A stretch of 64,000 nucleotides of DNA from JACJXW01 sp964418125 (GCA_964418125.1 CAYQKY010000009.1:1-64000), one strand, 5' to 3'; counted from the stretch's first letter, positions 1 to 9,200 are shown. Notes: a model not told the origin generated them from the letters alone. Numbers and translations: made by a program.

Positions 1-399
1 TATGGCTACCCTTACGGCTTTCAGCCGGGCGAGGCCTATACGGCCGTACTCACGGTGGAAAATTATTGTGGCGATGAGGCGCAGGAGGAGATCTCCTTTG
101 TTTTTGAAGAGGTACAGTGTACCGGAGAACCGGGGCATCAGGTTTTCATCACCGGAATTTACCCCAACCCCTTTTCCGGCGCCCTGCAAGTGGATTATAA
201 AACGGAAAAAGCCGGCCACCTGGAAATGTGGTTGATGCCGGCCGCCGGCCCCCCGGATGTGCCGCTCCATTCTGAGTATATCGCTACTCCCGGCAATTAT
301 CAGAAATCTCTGTCCACCAGCCAGATTTCATCAGGGGTGTATTACTTCATTCTGAGCCTCGATGGAGAAACCGTTGCCGAAACCGTAATAAAACTTTGA
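1..399 (+). CDS. T9SS-sorted secreted protein, C-terminal part (cut by window start)
   Basis: The frame is open from base 1 to the TGA at 397-399, so only the last ~132 codons of a longer gene are visible. The N-terminal visible part (YPYGF...YTAVLTVENYCGDEA) looks like the end of a PKD/Ig-like beta-sandwich. The final ~80 residues (GIYPNPFSGALQVDY...SSGVYYFILSLDGETVAETVIKL) match a type A T9SS sorting domain: a YPNPF motif, then a G-x-Y-x-x-x-x turn and a terminal Val-x-Lys-Leu strand. The protein is therefore expected to be exported across the outer membrane and either attached or released. Its catalytic part, if any, lies outside the window. Another cargo gene follows after 3 bases, which suggests co-transcription. 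Confidence 0.8.
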   Translation, partial: YGYPYGFQPGEAYTAVLTVENYCGDEAQEEISFVFEEVQCTGEPGHQVFITGIYPNPFSGALQVDYKTEKAGHLEMWLMPAAGPPDVPLHSEYIATPGNYQKSLSTSQISSGVYYFILSLDGETVAETVIKL

Positions 400-402
400 T
401 CT

Positions 403-1341
403 ATGAAACGTTTTATTATCTTAACAACCCTGTTGTATTACGGCTTCTCAAACAGCATGGCCCAACCCACGGCTCAATTCGAAACCACCTTTTATTTTGA
501 GGATGCCGCTGGCAACCGGGATTCCGTCATTGTTGGTTATGACACTCTGGCCACACACGAAATAGATATTCAATTTGGAGAAGAGGAAATTCTCGTACCA
601 TTTGATTCTATATTTGAAGTGAGAGCCGGGCATTTTACCTGGCCATGGCGGGAGAGGTTATCTAAGAAAATAATTGACAAGGGGTCTCCAGCTACCGGCC
701 CATTTGCCCCTGAGGACTGTAATAGTGGTTTGCCTGTTTTTATTTACGTTTGGGCAAAACAACAGCCGGTCAAAGTGAAGTGGAACCGGGCTGTTTTTTC
801 GGGAAGGCGCTGTTACAGAGCATCTGCGTTGTTGAACCACTGGCTGGACGAACTGGCTGGCCCTATACCGCCGGATGAAATACCGCCGGAGTACGCCTGC
901 CTGGCCGCTGAAGATTCCATCTTTTTTAATATGTCTGAGGAATACTTACTGAGTAACCCTTCATTTTCTGCCTTAATAAGCCTGGAAAAAGAAGTAGAAG
1001 GCCTGGGCTTCCAAACCATCTATGGCCTGCGGTTTTTTCCGGCTTCCACGCCCTATGATTATTCCCCCTGCTACTGGGTTACCTCAACGCTGGAGGCGCC
1101 GGGGCCCGAACATGTTTCCATATTTCCCAACCCGGCGGGCGCCACCGTTTTTTTCCGCCTGCCGGAAGGGGTGGAAACCGTTGGCTGGCGGCTGTTCGGC
1201 ATCACCGGCGCTTTGTTGCGGGAGCAGCAGGAAGCCGTAGCGAGCGAAGTCGAGCTATCGGGCCTGCCTGCCGGCATTTATCAGCTTCTGGTACGCGGCA
1301 GCAACGGAAAGGCCTATCAGGGGCGGGTGGTGAAGCGGTGA
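403..1341 (+). CDS. Secreted protein with T9SS C-terminal sorting domain, unknown function
   Basis: The 312-residue protein begins with a signal peptide (hydrophobic run then SNSMAQ, cleavage expected after about residue 20). The last ~80 residues form a T9SS sorting domain (VSIFPNPAGATVFF...LPAGIYQLLVRGSNGKAYQGRVVKR). I do not recognise the central part, which has several Cys residues (near EDCNSG, GRRCYRA, YACLAA, SPCYWV) that could form disulphides after export. The start lies 3 bases after the preceding stop, so the two cargo genes probably share a transcript. A strong hairpin follows the stop. Confidence 0.75.
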   Translation: MKRFIILTTLLYYGFSNSMAQPTAQFETTFYFEDAAGNRDSVIVGYDTLATHEIDIQFGEEEILVPFDSIFEVRAGHFTWPWRERLSKKIIDKGSPATGPFAPEDCNSGLPVFIYVWAKQQPVKVKWNRAVFSGRRCYRASALLNHWLDELAGPIPPDEIPPEYACLAAEDSIFFNMSEEYLLSNPSFSALISLEKEVEGLGFQTIYGLRFFPASTPYDYSPCYWVTSTLEAPGPEHVSIFPNPAGATVFFRLPEGVETVGWRLFGITGALLREQQEAVASEVELSGLPAGIYQLLVRGSNGKAYQGRVVKR

Positions 1342-1356
1342 TATGTTTTTCTTTTG

Positions 1357-1401
1357 GAAAACAGACGTTTGAGGTTTCCAAAACCTCAAACGTCTGTTTT
1401 C
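1357..1401. terminator. Perfect 21-bp hairpin with 3-nt loop
   Basis: Bases 1357-1377 (GAAAACAGACGTTTGAGG...) are the exact reverse complement of 1381-1401, leaving only three loop bases. It lies between the stop at 1341 and the next start at 1419. The stem starts A-rich and ends with a T-run inside its right arm, so it could terminate transcription in either direction. It could also be a dispersed palindromic repeat. Confidence 0.7.
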
Positions 1402-1418
1402 ACTTAAAAAGCTGTGTC

Positions 1419-2267
1419 ATGAACAATATAAAAATAAGCCTGATCCTGTCCTTTTTCCTCTCATGCTCCTTACCGGCCCAAGTACCCAACGCCGATTTTG
1501 AGTTGTGGGAACTTGCCAGCCCCATACATCCGGATGAATTCCCGCAGCAATGGAGCGCTCCTCCTCACTTAGGCGCGGAATTCTACCCCATAGAAAAGGT
1601 GAGCAACCCCAGCATGGGGCAATACGCCGTGCTGGTGAAAAACACGATGCCCTCTCCTTCGAGCGTCGGCGGCGCCCCCGGCTATCTCGAAACTACTTTC
1701 ACCCCCTCTTCCCAACATTTCCGCCTGAGCATGGAGGTGAAGTACGACAGCATCGCGCCTCCGGGCAGGGCCAGGATCGTGATCGGGGGCGGCGGATTCT
1801 ACGTCACTCACTGGATAGACGAAAATATAAGGGAGGAAATGGAAACCATTCAGATAGAAGTAGAATTGCCGCAGGCGTTAAACCTGGTGGTGTTCCACAT
1901 CGAAGCCAGAGGCGTTTATAACCCGGATTATGGCAATCCGCCCTTCAATGGCGGTTATGACGGTTACGCCGAGATTGTCGTCGATAATATCAGGTATGAG
2001 AATGTCACTTCCACCGGAGAACCGTTTAAAGGGGAAGAAGTTCATATTTTTCCTAACCCTGCAAACGAGGCCGTATGGGTAAAAATGGGAACAGGAGGCC
2101 CCATCCATTCTATAAACATTTTCAACTCAAATGGCCAGGTTATCCTGAGCACCAATCCTTTGGGCAATGAACATCTGCTGGATGTCCACTCTTTACTCAA
2201 CGGCGCCTACTGGATGGCAATAGTATTGCCCGGCCGGCGGGTTGTCAGGCAGTGGGTGAAGCCGTGA
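1419..2267 (+). CDS. Secreted T9SS protein with jelly-roll-like domain
   Basis: The chosen ATG at 1419 gives a clean signal peptide (MNNIKISLILSFFLSC, then SLPAQ). The longer open frame from 1338 runs through the hairpin at 1357-1401, so it is not credible. The mature part starts VPNADFELWE, a common opening of Bacteroidota carbohydrate-binding-like or PCMD-like jelly rolls (N-x-D-F-E-x-W). It ends in a T9SS sorting domain (VHIFPNPANEAVWV...LLNGAYWMAIVLPGRRVVRQWVKP). An exported surface or released binding protein is likely, but the ligand is not evident. It is the third cargo gene in a row on this strand. Confidence 0.75.
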   Translation: MNNIKISLILSFFLSCSLPAQVPNADFELWELASPIHPDEFPQQWSAPPHLGAEFYPIEKVSNPSMGQYAVLVKNTMPSPSSVGGAPGYLETTFTPSSQHFRLSMEVKYDSIAPPGRARIVIGGGGFYVTHWIDENIREEMETIQIEVELPQALNLVVFHIEARGVYNPDYGNPPFNGGYDGYAEIVVDNIRYENVTSTGEPFKGEEVHIFPNPANEAVWVKMGTGGPIHSINIFNSNGQVILSTNPLGNEHLLDVHSLLNGAYWMAIVLPGRRVVRQWVKP

Positions 2268-2295
2268 AGCCGGCTGCCCATCAGCCCAGCCCCTG

Positions 2296-2336
2296 AAAAA
2301 AAACCGCAGCGGTATCTCGCTGCGGTTTTTTGTTTT
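2296..2336. terminator. Bidirectional rho-independent terminator
   Basis: Stem 2301-2310 (AAACCGCAGC) pairs with 2319-2328 (GCTGCGGTTT). It is flanked by an A-run on the left and a T-run on the right. It separates the plus-strand cargo genes from the convergent nqr operon and should stop both. Confidence 0.9.
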
Positions 2337-2348
2337 CAGAAACCCCAA

Positions 2349-3665
2349 TCAACTCCCGAAGTCGTCGAATGCGATATTCTCATCCGGAACGCCCAGCTCG
2401 TCGAGCATCTTCAGGGCGGCCTGCAGCATGAGGGGAGGGCCGCAGAGGTAGTATTCCACCTCTTCCGGCTCGGGATGGTTCTTCAGGTATTCATCGTACA
2501 GCACCTGGTGGATGAAGCCGATGAAGCCGTCGCCCGATTTGTCGTCGATGTCTTCCTTGACCTTCCAGTTGTCCACTTCCTTGGCGACCTTCACATCGGA
2601 AAGGGCGATATAGTAATTGAAGTTGTCAAAATCCTTCTCGATATCGCGGAAGTCTTGGGTGTAGAACAGCTCTCGCTTGGAGCGCCCCCCGTACCAGTAA
2701 GTCACTCTGCGGTCTTTGGTCTTCAACGTGTGAAAAAGGTGGAAGATATGCGAGCGCAACGGGGCCATGCCGGCGCCGCCGCCGATATATACCATCTCTT
2801 TCTTAGTCGGTTTGATGAAGAATTCGCCGTAGGGCCCGGAGATCGTCACCTTGTCGCCCGGCTTTCGGGAGAAGACGTAGGACGAACAGACGCCCGGGTT
2901 GACCGGCATCCAGGTGTTGTTCTTGCGGTCCCAGGGCGGTGTGGCGATACGGATGTTGAGCATCACGATGTTTCCCTCTGCCGGGTGGTTGGCCATAGAG
3001 TAGGCACGGAACTGTTCTTCATCGTTCTTCATCTTGAGGTCCCACATCTTGAACTGGTCCCACTCTTCTTTGTATTCGTCCGGCTTCTTATCGGTCATTC
3101 GCGGATGGGCGGTAATGTCGAAGTCCTTGAAATCCACCTCGATCACCGGCACGTCGATCTGTACGTACCCACCGGATTCGAATTCGAGGGTCTCGCCTTC
3201 CGGCAACCTCACCACAAATTCCTTGATAAAGGAAGCCACGTTGTAGTTGGAGACCACTTCGCACTCCCATTTTTTGATGCCGAATATCTCTTCCGGCACG
3301 CGGATGTGCATATCCTGCCGGACTTTTACCTGGCAGGCCAGGCGTTTGTTCTCGGCCACTTCACGGCGGGTCAGGTGGTTGAGCTCGGTGGGCAACACAT
3401 CGCCGCCACCTTCATCAACATGACATTCGCACATAGCGCAGGTACCACCGCCTCCACAGGCAGAAGGCAGGAATATGTTCTTGTCGGAAAGAGCAGAGAG
3501 CAGGGAGGAGCCCGGTTGAACCAGCAACGGGTGCTCTTCATCTCCGTTGATGACGATCTTTACATCTCCCTGTGGCACCAGCCGCTTCCGCGCGTAGATC
3601 AGCATGAAAGCAAGCGCCAGTATCACAAGGCTGAAGACCAGTACAGCTAATATGATGGTAGTCAT
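2349..3665 (-). CDS. nqrF: Na+-translocating NADH:quinone reductase subunit F
   Basis: The entry subunit of Na+-NQR takes electrons from NADH through FAD to a 2Fe-2S cluster. The 438 residues begin with one membrane anchor (residues ~4-24). A plant-type ferredoxin domain follows, with ligands Cys70, Cys76, Cys79 and Cys111 (SACGGGGTCAMC). Then comes a ferredoxin-reductase FAD/NAD domain containing the FAD-binding RAYSMAN motif, a GGGAGMAPLRSH pyridine nucleotide motif and the C-terminal YYLCGPPLM. The length is slightly above the usual ~407, with the excess in the central FAD domain. It is the last gene of the operon and is followed by a terminator. Confidence 0.97.
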   Translation of the reverse strand: MTTIILAVLVFSLVILALAFMLIYARKRLVPQGDVKIVINGDEEHPLLVQPGSSLLSALSDKNIFLPSACGGGGTCAMCECHVDEGGGDVLPTELNHLTRREVAENKRLACQVKVRQDMHIRVPEEIFGIKKWECEVVSNYNVASFIKEFVVRLPEGETLEFESGGYVQIDVPVIEVDFKDFDITAHPRMTDKKPDEYKEEWDQFKMWDLKMKNDEEQFRAYSMANHPAEGNIVMLNIRIATPPWDRKNNTWMPVNPGVCSSYVFSRKPGDKVTISGPYGEFFIKPTKKEMVYIGGGAGMAPLRSHIFHLFHTLKTKDRRVTYWYGGRSKRELFYTQDFRDIEKDFDNFNYYIALSDVKVAKEVDNWKVKEDIDDKSGDGFIGFIHQVLYDEYLKNHPEPEEVEYYLCGPPLMLQAALKMLDELGVPDENIAFDDFGS

Positions 3666-3774
3666 TATATCTGTATTATTTAATTTTCAAAACTTTCAAC
3701 CCGAAAAGGCAGCAGGAGTTGTCTTTTTTCGGCCAGTAAATTACCGATCCCCCCGAAGAGGGACAACTACTCCC

Positions 3775-4383
3775 TTATTTAGAAGCGAACGCTGCCGGGT
3801 CAATACCCATAAGGCTCATGAAGGCGATGCCCATCAGCCCGGTCAGGATAAAGGCCATTCCCAGGCCGCGCAGTGCCGGCGGCACGTTGGAATAGCGGAT
3901 CTTTTCGCGAATGGCAGCGATGGCGATGATGGCCAGGAACCAGCCAAAGCCCCCGCCAAGGCCAAAGGCCAGAGAATTGGTAAAGCTGTACTCCCGCGAT
4001 ACCATGAACAGAGAACCGCCCAGGATGGCGCAGTTCACTGTGATCAGGGGCAGGAAGATCCCCAGCGCAGCATAGAGTGCGGGGGAGAACTTTTCCACCA
4101 CCATTTCTACCAGCTGCACCATGGATGCAATTACCGCAATGAACAGGATGAAGCGCAGGAAGGTGAGGTCGACGCCAAAGATACCGGTCTCACTCAACAG
4201 GTACTCGCTGATCACCCAGTTGATCGGCATAGTGATGCCCAATACGAAGATCACCGCCAGCCCGAGGCCGAAGGCCGTGTTCACACTCTTGGAAACGGCC
4301 AGGTAAGAACACATGCCCAGGAAGTAGGCCAGTACCAGGTTCTCGATGAAGGCGGCTTTTATGAAAGTATTCAGGAATTCCAT
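3775..4383 (-). CDS. nqrE: Na+-NQR subunit E
   Basis: An integral membrane subunit of 202 residues with about six helices. It pairs with the paralogous NqrD across a pseudo-twofold axis. Cys25 (LGMCSYLAV) and Cys118 (ITVNCAILGG) are the positions that, with the NqrD cysteines, are known to hold the intramembrane iron centre. Length and sequence are typical of the NqrE/RnfA family. A ~110-bp gap separates it from nqrF and ~47 bp from nqrD. Confidence 0.97.
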   Translation of the reverse strand: MEFLNTFIKAAFIENLVLAYFLGMCSYLAVSKSVNTAFGLGLAVIFVLGITMPINWVISEYLLSETGIFGVDLTFLRFILFIAVIASMVQLVEMVVEKFSPALYAALGIFLPLITVNCAILGGSLFMVSREYSFTNSLAFGLGGGFGWFLAIIAIAAIREKIRYSNVPPALRGLGMAFILTGLMGIAFMSLMGIDPAAFASK

Positions 4384-4430
4384 GTCTTGATTGTTTGTTG
4401 TCTGTTGTCAGTTGACTAACAAATAAAGGT

Positions 4431-5141
4431 TTAGGATACATCCACCAGCTTGGTGTTGTAGCTGCGCTGTATCCAGATCAGGACGCCGATGATGAACATG
4501 GCGGCCGCCGGCAATACCATCAGGTTGTTATTGGCGTACCAGCCGAACCAGGCACTTTCAGCGGTATTGATGAAGTAATCGGCCGTCGGGCCGACGATCT
4601 TCATCTCGATCGGGCTGCCGGCAAAAAGGCTGCCCTTGCCGAAGATCTCCCGGATCACACCGACGATGATCAGGATAGCGCCGTATCCCAGGCCGTTGCC
4701 GATGCCATCGAGGAAGGAACGCCAGGGTTTGTTGGCCATAGCGAAAGCCTCGAGCCGGCCCATTACGATGCAGTTGGTAATGATCAGGCCGATGTACACC
4801 GACAATTGCTTGTAGATCGGATAGTTGAGATATTTCAGGGTCAACTCCACCACCGTCACCAGGGAGGCGATGATGACGAGTTGTACGATCATACGCACCT
4901 GTTTGGGGATGAAGTTTCGCAGCAGAGAAGTGAACAGGCTGGAGAAGCCCGTCACAAAAACCACGGCCACGGCCATCACGAAGGAAGGATAGACCAGAGA
5001 GGTAACCGCCAGCGCGGAACAAATCCCCAGCACCTGTACGGTGATCGGGTTATTATCGTTCAGCGGGTCGGTGATCAGCTGTCGCTCTTTCTTCCCAAAC
5101 TGAAATAAGGGTTCTTTCTCTTTAACAGCAGTTTCAGCCAT
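4431..5141 (-). CDS. nqrD: Na+-NQR subunit D
   Basis: This 236-residue membrane protein is homologous to NqrE and RnfE. Cys41 (LGICSALAV) and Cys123 (IITNCIVMGRLEAFA) match the conserved iron-ligand positions. The N-terminal ~28 residues (MAETAVKEKEPLFQFGKKER...) form a soluble cytosolic tail a little longer than in Vibrio. The helix pattern and the GNGLGYGAILI segment are typical of the family. It lies in order within nqrA-F. Confidence 0.97.
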   Translation of the reverse strand: MAETAVKEKEPLFQFGKKERQLITDPLNDNNPITVQVLGICSALAVTSLVYPSFVMAVAVVFVTGFSSLFTSLLRNFIPKQVRMIVQLVIIASLVTVVELTLKYLNYPIYKQLSVYIGLIITNCIVMGRLEAFAMANKPWRSFLDGIGNGLGYGAILIIVGVIREIFGKGSLFAGSPIEMKIVGPTADYFINTAESAWFGWYANNNLMVLPAAAMFIIGVLIWIQRSYNTKLVDVS

Positions 5142-5194
5142 TGTTCTTCTGTTTTTTATACTTCAGGCGCTGTCGAGGGCGCCGAAAATCCGGT

Positions 5195-5938
5195 TTATTT
5201 TATCAACAACCCCTGAGTGTTCGAGGATTGTCGTATTTCTTCCAAAAAGGGTTGATAGTATTTGATCCCGCGGTAGAGCATTTCCGCTACGCCATCGCCG
5301 GTAACAGTAGCGCCGGAGATGCCGTCAACGTTATGCTCGGTTTCCGGGACGCCCGGCTTGACCACATCAACCGAAACATACGCCCCATCTTCAAAGATCT
5401 TTTTTCCCTGAAATTGTTCAGAGAAAGCAGGGTTATCTTTGATCTCGGCGCCCAGGCCCGGCGTTTCTCCCCTGTGGTCGAAAGCGGCGCCGGCGATGGT
5501 ATTGCCGTCACTTTTCAGGGCGATATTCCCCCAGATCTCGTCCCACAGGCCATTGCCTCGTACGGAGAGGATATAGAATCTTTCGCCGTTGTGCTCGTAG
5601 ATATAAAGAGGCAGGCGGCGCTCCTGTTCTGGCTTCTTGCGCTCTTTGGCCATGTCGATATCTTCGGCCTGAGCCCCCGCGATGGTATCGCCCTGCATAT
5701 CCAGCACCGGCTGTTGCATCTGCTCGAAAATGCGGATCACTTCTTCGTCGCCCAGGTCGCTTACCTTTTTGCCATCAGGCAGGTAATTTTCGACAGCCGA
5801 GAGGATAGCCCGCTTATTGAAAATATCCTCATTCTGGGCCGCTTTGTTCTTGGTGGCTTCCCGCAGGCCGGTCAGCCCGACGGCGACCGAGGCCGTGAGG
5901 ATGAGGATGAAACCTATAACATATCTGGTTGTATACAT
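5195..5938 (-). CDS. nqrC: Na+-NQR subunit C with covalent FMN site
   Basis: The 247-residue subunit has one N-terminal membrane helix (residues ~6-24) and a periplasmic FMN-binding domain. The flavinylation motif DGISGATVT is present, and Thr211 is the expected phosphoester-linked FMN site. Attachment needs the ApbE flavin transferase, which is not encoded in this window. The TPGLGAE segment near residue 160 is also characteristic of NqrC/RnfG. The gene lies 28 bp downstream of nqrB. Confidence 0.96.
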   Translation of the reverse strand: MYTTRYVIGFILILTASVAVGLTGLREATKNKAAQNEDIFNKRAILSAVENYLPDGKKVSDLGDEEVIRIFEQMQQPVLDMQGDTIAGAQAEDIDMAKERKKPEQERRLPLYIYEHNGERFYILSVRGNGLWDEIWGNIALKSDGNTIAGAAFDHRGETPGLGAEIKDNPAFSEQFQGKKIFEDGAYVSVDVVKPGVPETEHNVDGISGATVTGDGVAEMLYRGIKYYQPFLEEIRQSSNTQGLLIK

Positions 5939-5966
5939 CTTGCTGATTTTTTTCCGTAAAAATGAA

Positions 5967-7235
5967 TTAAGCCACCGCCTTGGCCCGCTTGAGCCGGCGG
6001 TTGATGTTGGCCTGCAGAACGTAGTAGTCGATCAGCGGAGCAAACACGTTCATGAACAGGATCGCCAGCATCCATCCTTCCGGATAGGCGGGGTTCATCA
6101 CCCGGATAATCATACCGATGAAGCCGATCAGGAAACCATAGATCCATTTTCCGGTAGGGGTCCCGCTGGCCGTTACCGGGTCGGTGGCCATGAAAGCCAT
6201 GGCAAACCAGAAGCTACCCATATAGAACTGATAGTACCAGGGTACCTGCATGAAAGGCGTGGCGCCCCAGAAGTTGAGCAGCAGGGCCATGGCCACAGCC
6301 CCGACCACCATGGAAAACATGATGCGCCAGTCGGCGATCTTGGTCACTACCAGATACAGGGCGCCAAGGATGATCAGCGGCTTGCTGGTTTCGCCGATCG
6401 AGCCGGGAATGGTGCCCCACAACATCTGGGAGTCGGTATATACTTCTTTGACGGACTCCCAGCCACTTTGGAAGGCCAGGCCCAGCGGCGTAGCGCCGGT
6501 GTAGCCATCCACCACAGTTGCGGCCGGGTTGTAACCCGAAAGATTGAGGGCTTCGAACAAGGGGTTAAACACGCTCAGGTGTATCCAGCCGTATTCGGCA
6601 GCCGCACCGGCAGTAAGGCCCTCCAGCCCGGAAACCCAGACCTCATTGCCGGAGATATAGGTCGGATAAGCGAAAAATATGAATACCCGGGACAGCAAAG
6701 CGATGTTGAGAATATTCATGCCGGTCCCCCCAAAGGCCTCTTTGCCGATAATAACGGCAAAAACAACAGAAAGTGCCAGGATCCACATCGGAATATCCGG
6801 CGGCATGATCAGCGGGATCAGAGCGCCGGAAACGAGGAAGCCTTCCTCTATACCGTGCCCTTTTCGATAGGCATAGTAGAACTCGATGCCCAGGCCGACC
6901 ACCATAGCGACTACCAGGATGGGAATGATCTGGATGAGCCCGTATACCAGCTTGAGGTGAAAACCCTGCAGAAAGCCAGGGTATTCGCCCAGAGCGATGA
7001 AATGCTGGTGGCCAATGTTGTACATCCCGAAAATATAAAGGATCGAAAGGGCCAGCACTACCTGCACCATCTGGCGTTTGAGGTCCATGCCATCGCGGAT
7101 GTGCACCCCACCTTTGGTCACCGTATTGGGGGTGAAGGCAAAGGTGAAGAACCCATCGAACACCGTGTGCAGGAAAGGAGACTTTTCCTTATCCGGTTCT
7201 ATTCTGTGAAGAAAATTCAGAAATGCTTTTTTCAT
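5967..7235 (-). CDS. nqrB: Na+-NQR subunit B with covalent FMN site
   Basis: The main membrane subunit, 422 residues with about ten helices. It carries FMN, riboflavin and the sodium channel. The flavinylation motif DGYTGATPL is present, with Thr249 the expected FMN-bearing residue. The N-terminal segment (KSPFLHTVFDGFFTFAFTP) is the amphipathic region typical of NqrB. The C-terminal run VMNPAYPEGWMLAILFMNVFAPLID is highly characteristic of the family. It lies between nqrA and nqrC. Confidence 0.97.
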   Translation of the reverse strand: MKKAFLNFLHRIEPDKEKSPFLHTVFDGFFTFAFTPNTVTKGGVHIRDGMDLKRQMVQVVLALSILYIFGMYNIGHQHFIALGEYPGFLQGFHLKLVYGLIQIIPILVVAMVVGLGIEFYYAYRKGHGIEEGFLVSGALIPLIMPPDIPMWILALSVVFAVIIGKEAFGGTGMNILNIALLSRVFIFFAYPTYISGNEVWVSGLEGLTAGAAAEYGWIHLSVFNPLFEALNLSGYNPAATVVDGYTGATPLGLAFQSGWESVKEVYTDSQMLWGTIPGSIGETSKPLIILGALYLVVTKIADWRIMFSMVVGAVAMALLLNFWGATPFMQVPWYYQFYMGSFWFAMAFMATDPVTASGTPTGKWIYGFLIGFIGMIIRVMNPAYPEGWMLAILFMNVFAPLIDYYVLQANINRRLKRAKAVA

Positions 7236-7278
7236 ATCTCTATATAGTGAGATGATCGTTATTTTAAATAAGATTTGT

Positions 7279-8925
7279 TTATACTTGCTCGCGCATCATA
7301 TCCAGCCCTTTCCGGAGTATCTGCTGGACGGGCTGCTTGGAGACACAGGCAAACTCACAGAGCGCCACATCTTCCTCGCTGAGTTCATAGATCCCCAGCC
7401 CTTCGATCTTTTCAAAATCCCCGATAAGGATGGACTTCATCAACTCCTGCGGATAAATATCCATAGGCAATACGGATTCGTAGGTACCGGTGACCACGAA
7501 GGCGCGCTTTTCGCCGTGGGTATTGGTCTCTGCCCGCTTTTGCATTCCGGGGAAGAATGAGGAGGGCAGGCTGGGCGAAATGCTGGGCGTATTCAGCGAA
7601 GGAACCAGCCAGCCGAAGAGTTCGTAGTCATCGCCTTCCAGGACCGCCGTCAGCTGGTCGTCGAAGAAATTAAGGAAATTTTCTGCAGTTTTCTTTTTGC
7701 CGGAAAGCACATCGCCGGAAATTAAGCGGATGTGGCCGTTGGCCAGGTTATCCTTGGCCAGGTCGCCCACATTAGCTCCGATATAGGTGCGCACGTATTT
7801 TGCCTTTTTAAGTTCAGCACCGGCAAGCGCGACGACGCGTTCTGCGTTATACCGCTGCTCCGTGAACAACCTGCCTATTGTGACCACCTCCTGTACGCCG
7901 AGCGTCCAGACTTTGTCGCCGGCATTAATGGGCCGGGTGTGGTGGATCTGTACACCGACATTACCCGCAGGGTGCTTCCCGTGGAAATAATGGATCTCCA
8001 CTCCTTTTGCCTCGGCAAATGCCGGGTGGGGTTGCTCTTTGCCACGCCCGTCCAGGCCGAGGTAGACCTTGCCGTCAGTCAGTTTAGTGAGCACATCCAG
8101 GCCCTTCTGGAAGGCTTCTTCCTTACCTTTGATGACAAAGTTGAGGTTGGGAGCCAGCGGTGCGGTATCGAAAGTGGAAATGAAAATATCGCGAGGCGCC
8201 ACATCGGGCTCGGGAATGATATCGAACGGGCGCTGGCGGATAAGAGGCCATATACCGGCATCGAGCAGGTAACTGACGAGTTCTTCCCGGCTGCTTCCTT
8301 CCAGGCCGAAAGCCTTCAGCTCGCGGTATTTGATCTCCTTATCGGCCAGGATAACCACCTCAGAGATGGAACGCTTGGCGCCGCGGTTGATGGCGATGAC
8401 CTCACCGCTTACCGGGGCGACGTGCATGATCTCCGGCCGCTTCTTATCAAAAAAAAGATGGTCGCCGGCTTTGACTTCATCGCCCACTTCCACCACCACT
8501 TTGGGAATGGGGGAAATGCCCGGGAAATTGGGCGGCTGCACCGCGAAGGTTTTCACCTGCACGGTTTCGTCTACCTTTTGTTCAGCCGCTCCTTCCAGGT
8601 TGATGTCGTGCCCACGGCGCAGGAAGATCAGGGGCTTGTCCCGGAGGTATTCGGGAAGGCGGGGGGCAAAGAGCTCCTTCCACTTGGGAAAGACCGAGAA
8701 GTTGGCCCCGTTCTGGTCCGCACCGGACTGTTTGGCCTCGATAACCATCAGGTTGTCTGCAACCTGCAGTATGATCATGAAGAAAACCAACACGGCTACG
8801 ACAATAAGGCCGTAGACGAAATAGGATCCATATCCAGAGCTGCTTCCCTCCGCCTGTGCCCAGGCAGCGTTGGCTGAAAGCACGGCAAAGATGAGTAAAG
8901 TAACCCTGCTCTTTATGCTATTCAT
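7279..8925 (-). CDS. nqrA: Na+-NQR subunit A with N-terminal membrane-anchored extension
   Basis: The cytosolic subunit of Na+-NQR, 548 residues against the usual ~450. Recognisable NqrA sequence starts near residue 103 (RRGHDINLEGAAEQ) and includes FFDKKRPEIMHVAPVSGEV and the C-terminal CEFACVSKQPVQQILRKGLD. The first ~100 residues are extra: a signal-peptide-like run ending ANAAWAQA, a membrane helix at residues ~33-55, then a charged linker. The start is supported by the lack of an alternative near residue 100 and by the promoter at 9007-9014. The extension would tether NqrA to the inner membrane from its N-terminus. It is the first gene of the operon. Confidence 0.93.
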   Translation of the reverse strand: MNSIKSRVTLLIFAVLSANAAWAQAEGSSSGYGSYFVYGLIVVAVLVFFMIILQVADNLMVIEAKQSGADQNGANFSVFPKWKELFAPRLPEYLRDKPLIFLRRGHDINLEGAAEQKVDETVQVKTFAVQPPNFPGISPIPKVVVEVGDEVKAGDHLFFDKKRPEIMHVAPVSGEVIAINRGAKRSISEVVILADKEIKYRELKAFGLEGSSREELVSYLLDAGIWPLIRQRPFDIIPEPDVAPRDIFISTFDTAPLAPNLNFVIKGKEEAFQKGLDVLTKLTDGKVYLGLDGRGKEQPHPAFAEAKGVEIHYFHGKHPAGNVGVQIHHTRPINAGDKVWTLGVQEVVTIGRLFTEQRYNAERVVALAGAELKKAKYVRTYIGANVGDLAKDNLANGHIRLISGDVLSGKKKTAENFLNFFDDQLTAVLEGDDYELFGWLVPSLNTPSISPSLPSSFFPGMQKRAETNTHGEKRAFVVTGTYESVLPMDIYPQELMKSILIGDFEKIEGLGIYELSEEDVALCEFACVSKQPVQQILRKGLDMMREQV

Positions 8926-9006
8926 TCGTTTTGACGTTAGTTAGTACATGGCTTCACAGCATAAACCTATGATAACCAAGTATAATAGGCTTCTCAAAAA
9001 ACACGG

Positions 9007-9014
9007 CAAAGATA
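9007..9014 (-). promoter_or_regulatory. Bacteroidota -7 box for the nqr operon
   Basis: On the minus strand this reads TATCTTTG, an exact match to TAnnTTTG. It lies ~80 bp before the nqrA ATG, so a leader of about 75 nt is predicted. A clear -33 TTG at ideal spacing is not obvious. Confidence 0.6.
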
Positions 9015-9200
9015 TAAAGCTTTTATCTTAAAAAAGAACCTTGCTTTTGGTAAAGTTCAGAAGGGGAAATTATTTAGATTGAATCTAAATAAAAACTCAT
9101 ATTCCTTTGTTTTCAAGGAGTTATAAAGGGAAGGAATCAGTATTAATCAGAGAAGTGAGCGCGTGTAAGTGTGGTTGGCAACGGCCATTCTCTCTGCAGG

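Noticed and set aside
2475..3650. Long plus-strand open frame opposite nqrF
   Set aside because: It is the antisense shadow of a certain gene. Its translation is rich in His/Val/Asp and has no family match.
5817..7247. Plus-strand open frame opposite nqrB
   Set aside because: It is a shadow frame, while nqrB has its flavinylation motif and family helices.
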